Source: Propionibacteriaceae bacterium
GTDB lineage: Bacteria > Actinomycetota > Actinomycetes > Propionibacteriales > Propionibacteriaceae
Assembly: GCA_031255975.1 (NCBI GenBank)
Contig: JAIRRM010000106.1
Location: forward strand, 1-5,208
Length of the DNA: 5,208 bases
Direction: 5' to 3'
Part shown: in pieces, positions 1-5,208 of the stretch
How the letters are laid out: the number at the start of each line of letters is the position of its first letter
How positions within the stretch are numbered: the first letter of the stretch is position 1
The notes under the pieces: model-generated
What the model was told of the DNA's origin: nothing
Seen by the model: only the letters and a program-made list of their open reading frames with translations
Databases searched by the model: none
Made by a program: the position numbers and the translations under genes

Positions 1-83
1 TGCTGGAACTGTTCGCCACCGTTGACCCGAAAGATCCCGCGGTGGGTCATGCGCGTCGGGAACTGGCCGCCGCGCTGTTCTGA
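1..83 (+). CDS. C-terminal tail of a probable thioredoxin/TPR co-chaperone (YbbN/CnoX-like), 5' end outside window
   Basis: Only the last 26 codons are visible, in the frame beginning at base 3 and ending at TGA 81-83. The peptide starts LELFATVDPKDP and ends ARRELAAALF. From memory of the family, actinobacterial thioredoxin-TPR proteins typically end in the same way: an LLxLFxxxGxxDP stretch followed by a basic helix ending in ALF. In E. coli the family member (YbbN/CnoX) is a chaperone-linked thioredoxin-like protein with C-terminal TPR helices. The thioredoxin domain and any CXXC motif lie off the left edge, so redox activity cannot be judged. The gene converges on glgB with 49 nt between stop codons. 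A possible thioredoxin gene (Rv1324) also lies close to glgB-glgE in Mycobacterium tuberculosis, which supports the call. The identity rests on a short tail and context, so it is moderate. Confidence 0.6.
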   Translation, partial: LELFATVDPKDPAVGHARRELAAALF

Positions 84-132
84 AGTGGCTGACAGGCTCA
101 AGCCGTACGATTCCGGCGGCGGGAGCCAAGCG
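84..132. other. Convergent intergenic gap without a clear terminator
   Basis: This is the space between the stop codon of the plus-strand gene (81-83) and that of glgB (133-135). I looked for a bidirectional terminator. The best inverted repeats are GGCT/AGCC (87-90 or 95-98 with 101-104) and GCCG/CGGC (102-105 with 114-117). These are four-base stems with poor or overlapping loops and no flanking T-tract on either strand. Termination here may depend on Rho or occur within the neighbouring gene ends. Nothing else is visible. Confidence 0.5.
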
Positions 133-2025
133 TCATCGTTGCCGTCCCGCGGGTGTCAGCCATAATGCCCCGAGTGGCGGCACATCGACGATGAGCCAAT
201 GGTCGCCATTATCGTCGGTCTTCGCCTGATACGACCGGGTTGTGTTGAATACCCCGGAGCCGGCGTAGGCGGCGTCGTCTGTGTTCAACAGCACGTCCCA
301 AACTCCTGGGATGGGTACCTGTAGCCCGTAGCCAGGACGCGGCACCGGAGCGAAGTTTACGATCACGGCCACCTCGGAGCCGTCCAAGCCGATGCGCCGC
401 CATGAGAAGCAGTTGGCGGCCGCATCGTCGGCGTTGATCCAGGCGAAGCCGCCGGGCTCGTGATCGATGCCGTAGAGGGCGGGAGTGGTGGCCTGCACAC
501 CGTTCATGGTACGTACCAGTTCCCGCAGCCCCTGGTGACCCCACATGCCGTCCACCCACCACTCCAAGCTCACGCCTTCGTTCCATTCGGAGCGCTGCCC
601 CCACTCTTGGCCCATGAACTGCAACTGCTTACCGGGGAATGCCCACTGGAAGGCGTAGAAGGCCCGTAGGGTGGCGAACTTCTGCCAGTCATCACCTGGC
701 ACCTTGTTAATCATGGAGCCTTTGCCATGTACCACCTCGTCATGGCTGATCGGCAGGATGAAGTTCTCTGAGTAGGCGTAAACCATGGCGAACGTCATCT
801 CATGGTGGTGATAGCTGCGGTAGATGGGATCAAGCCCGAGATAGCGCAACGAGTCGTTCATCCAACCCATGTTCCATTTGAAGCCGAACCCGAGTCCGCC
901 CCAGTCGATCGGCTTCGACACGCCGCCGAACGCGGTGGATTCCTCGGCGATCACGGTGATGCCAGGGGCTCGTTCGTAGAGATGCCGGTTGTTGTAGCGC
1001 AGGAAGTCAATGGCTTCCAGGTTTTCCCGTCCACCGTAGATATTCGGCTCCCATTCGCCGTCGTTACGGCTGTAGTCGAGGTAGAGCATGGAGGCCACCG
1101 CGTCCACCCTCAGGCCATCGACATGGAACTGATCCACCCAATACCAGGCGTTGCTCACCAGGAAGCTCTTCACCTCGTTACGGCCATAGTTGAAGATGTA
1201 CGTGCCCCAGTCCATGTGTTCGCCCTTGCGGGGGTCGGCGTGTTCGTACAGCGCGGTGCCATCGAAACGGCCCAACGCCCACTCGTCTTTCGGGAAATGC
1301 CCCGGCACCCAGTCCATGATGACGCCGATACCGGCGGTGTGCAGCGCATCGATGAGCGCCCGGAGGTCGTCTTCGTTTCCCAGCCGTGGGTCGGGGGAGA
1401 AGTAGCCGGTGACCTGGTAGCCCCAGGATGCGGGTAGCGGATGGGCCGCTACCGGCATGAACTCCACATGGGTATATCCCATCCAACTTACGTACTCCGG
1501 CAACTCTTTGGCCAACTCGCGGTACGTCTTTCCCTGCCGCCACGAGCCGAGATGCACCTCGTAGATGCTCATCTGCTGGTGGTAGAGGTCTCCCGTGGCC
1601 CGCTTTGCCAGCCATTCATCGTCGCCCCAGACGTAGTGCGATGCGGTAACGACGGAGGCGTTGTCCGGCGGTGTCTGGCAGGCGCGCGCCATCGGGTCTG
1701 CCTTTTCCACCCAAGAGCCGTCGGCGCGCTGGATTTTGTACTTGTACAACGTGCCCTCGCCGACTCCCTCGACCCATAGCCCCCATACGCCGGAGCCGGG
1801 GATCAGTTCCATGTCATCGCCGGTCCACCAGTTGAAGTCGCCGATCACCTGTACACGGCGGGCGTTCGGCGCCCAGACGGCAAACCTGGTGCCGCCGACC
1901 GGGCCACGACTGTCGTCCTCGACCGCTACGACGTGGGAGCCCAGTCGTTTCCATACTTCGGTGTCGCCGCCGTTGTGGAATCCCTCCAGATCCCAGCCGG
2001 TCAGATTCCCGAACCTGTCAGTCAT
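133..2025 (-). CDS. glgB: 1,4-alpha-glucan branching enzyme GlgB (GH13, short form without N1 domain)
   Basis: GlgB cuts an alpha-1,4-glucan chain and rejoins the fragment through an alpha-1,6 bond, creating branches in cytoplasmic glycogen-like glucan. The protein has 630 residues: a CBM48-like beta-sandwich at about 40-125 (FAVWAPNARRV, IGDFNWW), a GH13 barrel at about 150-505 and a C-terminal beta domain at about 515-630. The active-site residues are all present: Y203, D238 and H243 (DWVPGH), R306 and nucleophile D308 (GLRVDAVASM), acid/base E361 (AEEST), and H428/D429 (SHDEVVHGKGS). Each equals the remembered E. coli GlgB number minus 97 (Y300, D335, H340, R403, D405, E458, H525, D526), so the core is gap-free against E. 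coli over this span. The missing 97 residues correspond to the N1 domain. The frame stays open upstream to 2151, but ATG 2023-2025 is the start: AGGAG lies 5 nt upstream, and the upstream residues lie within glgE and look like shadow translation. The gene overlaps glgE by 8 nt and ends with TGA at 133-135. Confidence 0.97.
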   Translation of the reverse strand: MTDRFGNLTGWDLEGFHNGGDTEVWKRLGSHVVAVEDDSRGPVGGTRFAVWAPNARRVQVIGDFNWWTGDDMELIPGSGVWGLWVEGVGEGTLYKYKIQRADGSWVEKADPMARACQTPPDNASVVTASHYVWGDDEWLAKRATGDLYHQQMSIYEVHLGSWRQGKTYRELAKELPEYVSWMGYTHVEFMPVAAHPLPASWGYQVTGYFSPDPRLGNEDDLRALIDALHTAGIGVIMDWVPGHFPKDEWALGRFDGTALYEHADPRKGEHMDWGTYIFNYGRNEVKSFLVSNAWYWVDQFHVDGLRVDAVASMLYLDYSRNDGEWEPNIYGGRENLEAIDFLRYNNRHLYERAPGITVIAEESTAFGGVSKPIDWGGLGFGFKWNMGWMNDSLRYLGLDPIYRSYHHHEMTFAMVYAYSENFILPISHDEVVHGKGSMINKVPGDDWQKFATLRAFYAFQWAFPGKQLQFMGQEWGQRSEWNEGVSLEWWVDGMWGHQGLRELVRTMNGVQATTPALYGIDHEPGGFAWINADDAAANCFSWRRIGLDGSEVAVIVNFAPVPRPGYGLQVPIPGVWDVLLNTDDAAYAGSGVFNTTRSYQAKTDDNGDHWLIVDVPPLGALWLTPAGRQR

Positions 2026-3994
2026 GGTCGCTCCTAACTTCGAGCATGGTGAGGATATGGGCCGGACTGGCCGGCGTGAGGCGCACAAAGTTTTGGGCGC
2101 ACCAGGTGAAGGTGCCGCCGGTGAGTTCATCGCGCACCTCCACCGTGGCATCGGTAGGCAGGCCGAGTGTGGCCATGTCGAGCCACACCTCTCCTTCGAC
2201 GGTAGCCTCCTGATCGAGGCTCACCACCACGATTACCCGATCATCGCCGTCGGTTTTCGTGAAGGCGAACAGTTGGTCATGCGAGGTGGCGAGCACCTGG
2301 GCGGTACGGATTTGCTGTAGCGCCGGGTGCTCACGGCGGAGGCGGTTCAGCATTCCGATGAGTAGGTTCAGGTTTGGTTCCGCGTCGAAATCGCGGGGAC
2401 GGTATTGGTATTTTTCGGAATCCAGATACTCCTCGCCACCGGCGCGCAGCGGCACATGCTCGAACAACTCGAAGCCGGAGTAGACCCCCCATGCGGGGCT
2501 CATCGTGGCCGCCAGTACCGCGCGGATGGTGAACGCCGCCGGGTTGCCCGTCTGTAGGAAAGCCGGGTTGATGTCTGGGGTGTTGACGAAAAAGTTGGGG
2601 CGCATCTGCCACGCGGTCTGCTGGGCCACCTCGCTTAGATACTCCGCCAGTTCCCATTTGGTGTTGCGCCAGGTGAAGTAGGTGTAATTCTCGTGGAAGC
2701 CCACCTTGGCCAGGGCCTGCAGCATCGCGGGCCGGGTGAACGCTTCGGCGAAGAAGATTATCTCGGGGTGGCGTTCATGTACGGCGGCCAGCAACCAGGC
2801 CCAGAAGTCGATGGGTTTGGTGTGTGGGTTGTCCACCCGGAAGATGGTGACGCCGTGATCGATCCAGAACTCAAGGATGCGAAGGCATTCAGCGCGAATA
2901 CCCTCTGGGTCGTTATCGAAGTTGATGGGGTAGATGTCCTGGTATTTCTTGGGGGGGTTCTCGGCGTATGCGATAGTGCCGTCCGCCCGCGTGGTGAACC
3001 ACTTAGGATGCTCGGTGAGCCAGGGGTGGTCGGGGGAGGCCTGTAGCGCGAAATCCAACGCCACCTCTAAACCCAGCGTCTTGGCCTGCGCGACAAATCT
3101 GTCGAACGCCGCCAGGCCACCCAACTCGGGGTTCACGGCGTCATGCCCGCCCGCCGGGGAACCGATGGCCCACGGGCTACCCGGGTCGCCCGTGGCGGCG
3201 GTCAGGGTGTTGTTCGGGCCTTTACGCATAGTGGTACCGATGGGATGAATCGGCGGCAGGTACACCACGTCGAAGCCCAGCCTGGCGGCGTGTTCCAGTG
3301 CGGGGCCGCAACTGTCGAAGGTGCCGGACTTCCATTTCCGGGTACGGCTGTTATACGTGGCCCCCACGGAGCGGGGGAAGAACTCGTACCAACTGGCGGC
3401 CTGGGCGCGCAACCGATCAACTCGGATACGGTAGCTATCGCTCGGGGTGAGCAGCGGACGCGGAGCGTATCCGATCATCGCGGCGTCCAACGTTTGATCC
3501 ATGGTGAGGCGGATACGCTCGGGGAGCGGGGTAGTGGCGGCGCATTGGGTGATCGCCGCGGTGATGATCCGATGCGCGGCGGTGTCTTTGGCGACTTTCG
3601 CGGCGGCGGCGGCAGCCCGGAACAACGCTCGACCCTCCAGACACATCAACTCCACATCCTGAGCGGTTTCCCATTTCACCTGGGCGTGGTGCTTCCAGGT
3701 ACGCCATTCGTCAGCCCAGGCTTCGATGCGATATGTCCAATCGCCGATGGCGTCGAAGCGCACCCAGGTTTCCCAGCGATCCAGCCCCCAGGGCTCCACC
3801 TGGCGCATATCCTGGCGCAGTTCGGTGCCGTCGGGACGGGTCAGCACCGCGGCGGCTCCCACCGCGTCATGCCCTTCGCGGAACACGTTCGCCTGGATGG
3901 GGGCGGACTCGCCCAATGTCGCCTTGGCCGGGTACGCGCCGTGGTCAATGACCGGCGAGACGCCGCAGATTGGGATGCGTCCGAATCCACTCAC
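2018..3994 (-). CDS. glgE: Alpha-1,4-glucan:maltose-1-phosphate maltosyltransferase GlgE (GH13_3)
   Basis: GlgE transfers maltosyl units from alpha-maltose-1-phosphate to the non-reducing end of alpha-1,4-glucans, releasing phosphate. It is the polymerising step of the trehalose-linked GlgE pathway in actinobacteria. The protein has 658 residues, near the family's usual length (about 660-700). It shows an N-terminal beta domain (about 1-108), a helical insert (about 112-195) that forms part of the dimer in known structures, the GH13 barrel (about 197-565) and a C-terminal beta domain. Nucleophile D388 (FRVDNPHTKP), acid/base E417 (FFAEAFT) and D474 (VNTPDI) match S. coelicolor D394, E423 and D480 with a constant offset of 6. 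K258, N346, K349, N389, K528 and Y529 fall on donor-site positions remembered from that structure. The start is GTG: the frame has a TAG at 4004-4006, only three codons upstream, and no later start precedes the conserved N-terminus. It begins 4 nt after glgX stops, with no obvious Shine-Dalgarno, and ends TGA 2018-2020 overlapping glgB. Confidence 0.97.
   Translation of the reverse strand: MSGFGRIPICGVSPVIDHGAYPAKATLGESAPIQANVFREGHDAVGAAAVLTRPDGTELRQDMRQVEPWGLDRWETWVRFDAIGDWTYRIEAWADEWRTWKHHAQVKWETAQDVELMCLEGRALFRAAAAAAKVAKDTAAHRIITAAITQCAATTPLPERIRLTMDQTLDAAMIGYAPRPLLTPSDSYRIRVDRLRAQAASWYEFFPRSVGATYNSRTRKWKSGTFDSCGPALEHAARLGFDVVYLPPIHPIGTTMRKGPNNTLTAATGDPGSPWAIGSPAGGHDAVNPELGGLAAFDRFVAQAKTLGLEVALDFALQASPDHPWLTEHPKWFTTRADGTIAYAENPPKKYQDIYPINFDNDPEGIRAECLRILEFWIDHGVTIFRVDNPHTKPIDFWAWLLAAVHERHPEIIFFAEAFTRPAMLQALAKVGFHENYTYFTWRNTKWELAEYLSEVAQQTAWQMRPNFFVNTPDINPAFLQTGNPAAFTIRAVLAATMSPAWGVYSGFELFEHVPLRAGGEEYLDSEKYQYRPRDFDAEPNLNLLIGMLNRLRREHPALQQIRTAQVLATSHDQLFAFTKTDGDDRVIVVVSLDQEATVEGEVWLDMATLGLPTDATVEVRDELTGGTFTWCAQNFVRLTPASPAHILTMLEVRSDHD
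2031..2035 (-). promoter_or_regulatory. Ribosome binding site of glgB, inside the glgE 3' end
   Basis: On the minus strand the bases read AGGAG, followed by CGACC and the ATG at 2025-2023. This is a strong Shine-Dalgarno match at 5-nt spacing. It settles the glgB start against the longer open frame reaching 2151. The site lies in the Arg-Ser codons near the end of glgE, so ribosomes finishing glgE pass over it. Together with the ATGACTGA overlap (2018-2025) this suggests translational coupling, which is an inference. Confidence 0.85.
2951..2957 (-). repeat. Homopolymer C7 tract in the coding strand of glgE
   Basis: Seven consecutive G on the given strand (C7 in the coding strand) cover the last base of the Asn346 codon and both Pro codons of the ENPPKK motif. 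An intact frame runs through it as given. Tracts of this length can be sites of replication slippage or of sequencing error. One base gained or lost here would remove the acid/base E417 and everything downstream. Confidence 0.6.
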
Positions 3995-4006
3995 AGCTTT
4001 ACGCTA
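3992..4006 (-). promoter_or_regulatory. glgX-glgE junction (TAA, 4-nt spacer, GTG start)
   Basis: On the minus strand glgX ends with TAA (4001-3999), AGCT follows, and glgE starts with GTG (3994-3992). No purine-rich Shine-Dalgarno is visible in the preceding 20 nt (the sequence there reads CCAATCGGCTAGCG). An in-frame TAG at 4006-4004 rules out an earlier glgE start. The arrangement suggests that glgE translation depends on ribosomes terminating at glgX. That is inference from spacing alone. Confidence 0.65.
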
Positions 4007-5208
4007 GCCGATTGGCGCGCAGCAGGACGGCAGTTCGCGGTGGAAGGGTGAAATCATCGCCCGGATTGAGCGTGCCAGTGGGCAGTTCGCCAGGTTCTGC
4101 GGTGGACACCACCACCTCCAAGGCACCCAGATCGGCGGGCAGTGTCACCTGCGTCGGAGTGGCGTCGGCGTGATACCAAGCCAGGAAAATGTCCTTGTCG
4201 TCAGCCACACAGCGACCCAAGGTGCGCCGATTCGGGTCACTCCAGGAGGCATCATCCAGTTCACGACCATCCGTTCCGAACCATCGCTCGGTGCGGGCGT
4301 CGTAGCTGGTTGGGGTGAGCAGTGGGTTTTCGGCTCGCAGCGCGCTCAGAGTGGATACCAGCGTGGTCACATCGTCCCAGGCCGTCGCGTCTTCCCAATT
4401 CAGCCACGAAACCGGCGAGTTCTGACAATAGGCGTTGTTGTTACCCTGCTGGGTGCGTCCCAGTTCGTCTCCGGCGGTCAACATCGGCACTCCGTCTGCG
4501 GTGAGCAGCGTGAACATCAGGTTACGTACCTGCCGTCGCCGCAGGGCGTTGATGGCCGCGTCGTCGGTCTCGCCCTCGACGCCGCAGTTCCAGGAGCGGT
4601 TGTCGTCACTGCCATCCCTGTTGCCTTCGCCGTTGGCCTCGTTGTGTTTACGGTTATAACTCACCGTGTCGCGCAACGTGAAGCCGTCGTGTGCGGTGAC
4701 GAAGTTGACCGAGGCGGCGGGGCCCCTCCCGTCGTGCTGGAACAGATCGGATGACCCGGCCAGTCGAGTAGCCAGGTCGCGCACGCCGGGTAATGCGCCG
4801 CGCCAGAAGTCACGCACCGTGTCACGGAAGCGGTCGTTCCATTCGCTCCAGCCCGATCCCCAAGCGCCCACCTGATAGCCGTTAGGGCCGATGTCCCAGG
4901 GTTCAGCGATCAGCTTAATGCCGGAGAGCACCGGATCGGCTGCCACCGCCTGCTTGAACTCGTGGGCTTGATTCACCTGGTGCGCGGCGTCGCGAACCAG
5001 CGTGGTGGCCAGATCGAAACGGAACCCGTCGACCCCCATCTCGCTTACCCAGTAGCGCATCGAATCGAGTATCAGCGCCAGCACGTCTTCATGGGAACTG
5101 TTCAGCGAGTTGCCGGTGCCGGTCACGTCATAATCGTTGCGTAGGTCGGGTGTCAAGCGATAGTAGCCCCGGTGGTCGAAGCCGCGATATGCCAGTGTCG
5201 GCCCTTCA
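3999..5208 (-). CDS. glgX: Glycogen debranching enzyme GlgX/TreX (isoamylase-type GH13), 5' end outside window
   Basis: GlgX hydrolyses alpha-1,6 branch linkages, typically short outer branches left by glycogen phosphorylase, freeing linear maltooligosaccharides in the cytoplasm. The frame stays open to the right edge, so 402 C-terminal residues are visible. Family members are about 650-720 aa, so roughly 250-320 residues, including the CBM48 domain and the first barrel strands, are missing. Counting from the first visible residue, the fragment opens with GPTLAYRGFD..GYYRL and TGTGNSLN. It then shows nucleophile D65 (VDGFRFDLATTL), acid/base E102 (LIAEPWD) and H173/D174 (FVTAHDGFTL), followed by HNEANGEGNRDG, GDELGRTQQGNNNAYCQ and SWLNWE, all hallmarks of GlgX/TreX rather than of branching enzyme. 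The last 70 or so residues form the C-terminal beta domain. The true start is off the window: codon TTG 5156-5154 is internal, because recognisable GlgX sequence continues upstream of it. The gene ends with TAA 4 nt before glgE. TreX versus GlgX naming cannot be decided without seeing treY/treZ neighbours. Confidence 0.94.
   Translation of the reverse strand, partial: EGPTLAYRGFDHRGYYRLTPDLRNDYDVTGTGNSLNSSHEDVLALILDSMRYWVSEMGVDGFRFDLATTLVRDAAHQVNQAHEFKQAVAADPVLSGIKLIAEPWDIGPNGYQVGAWGSGWSEWNDRFRDTVRDFWRGALPGVRDLATRLAGSSDLFQHDGRGPAASVNFVTAHDGFTLRDTVSYNRKHNEANGEGNRDGSDDNRSWNCGVEGETDDAAINALRRRQVRNLMFTLLTADGVPMLTAGDELGRTQQGNNNAYCQNSPVSWLNWEDATAWDDVTTLVSTLSALRAENPLLTPTSYDARTERWFGTDGRELDDASWSDPNRRTLGRCVADDKDIFLAWYHADATPTQVTLPADLGALEVVVSTAEPGELPTGTLNPGDDFTLPPRTAVLLRANRLA

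Noticed and set aside
87..117. Bidirectional rho-independent terminator between the convergent genes
   Set aside because: Only four-base stems with overlapping or poor loops and no T-tracts are present.
802..1437. 211-codon open frame on the plus strand opposite glgB
   Set aside because: It is antisense to the conserved catalytic core of GlgB and resembles no known family. Its openness follows from codon bias on the opposite strand.
2026..2151. 42-residue N-terminal extension of GlgB
   Set aside because: It is translated from glgE sequence in another frame, has no GlgB-like content, and a strong RBS precedes the ATG at 2025.
3599..3613. CGG/GGC trinucleotide repeat in glgE
   Set aside because: It encodes a short Ala run (around residues 127-132) in the helical insert. 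A brief run in a GC-rich gene is unremarkable.
3143..4051. 302-codon open frame on the plus strand opposite glgE
   Set aside because: It lies wholly antisense to a clearly real GlgE, has low-complexity Gly/Arg/Pro-rich content and no recognisable domain. GC-rich genes commonly give such open antisense frames.
5154..5156. TTG at this position as the glgX start
   Set aside because: The 17 codons upstream to the window edge encode GlgX-typical sequence (GPTLAYRGFD), so the gene continues beyond the window.

Overview
The window carries a minus-strand run of three alpha-glucan genes, read from right to left as glgX (5' end outside the window), glgE and glgB. It meets the last 26 codons of a plus-strand gene at the left edge. 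The sequence is moderately GC-rich (about 60% by eye). GlgE combined with GlgB and a YbbN-type thioredoxin/TPR tail points to an actinobacterium. The moderate GC would suit a Propionibacteriaceae-like lineage better than Streptomyces, but the genus cannot be fixed from this sequence.

Layout: 1-83 (+) is the C-terminal tail of a probable thioredoxin/TPR co-chaperone. 84-132 is a 49-nt convergent gap with no convincing terminator. 133-2025 (-) is glgB, 630 aa. 2018-3994 (-) is glgE, 658 aa with a GTG start, overlapping glgB by 8 nt. 3999-5208 (-) is the C-terminal 402 residues of glgX, ending 4 nt before glgE begins. There is no RNA gene, CRISPR array, insertion sequence or gene-free stretch above 300 bases. 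The operon promoter must lie beyond the right edge.

How the genes fit together: GlgE extends alpha-1,4-glucan chains by two glucoses at a time from alpha-maltose-1-phosphate. GlgB adds alpha-1,6 branches. GlgX removes short branches during breakdown. The tight junctions (4-nt gap, 8-nt overlap) argue for one transcript with coupled translation, so synthesis, branching and trimming of one storage or capsular glucan would be co-expressed. The enzymes that make maltose-1-phosphate (TreS-Mak or GlgM) are not in the window.

All three glucan genes look intact and catalytically complete where visible. No new system is evident. The points worth a second look are a GlgB lacking the usual N-terminal N1 domain, a GlgE with a Ser at a pocket position known to vary between characterised enzymes, a C7 tract inside the GlgE phosphate-binding motif, and the glgX-glgE-glgB gene order.
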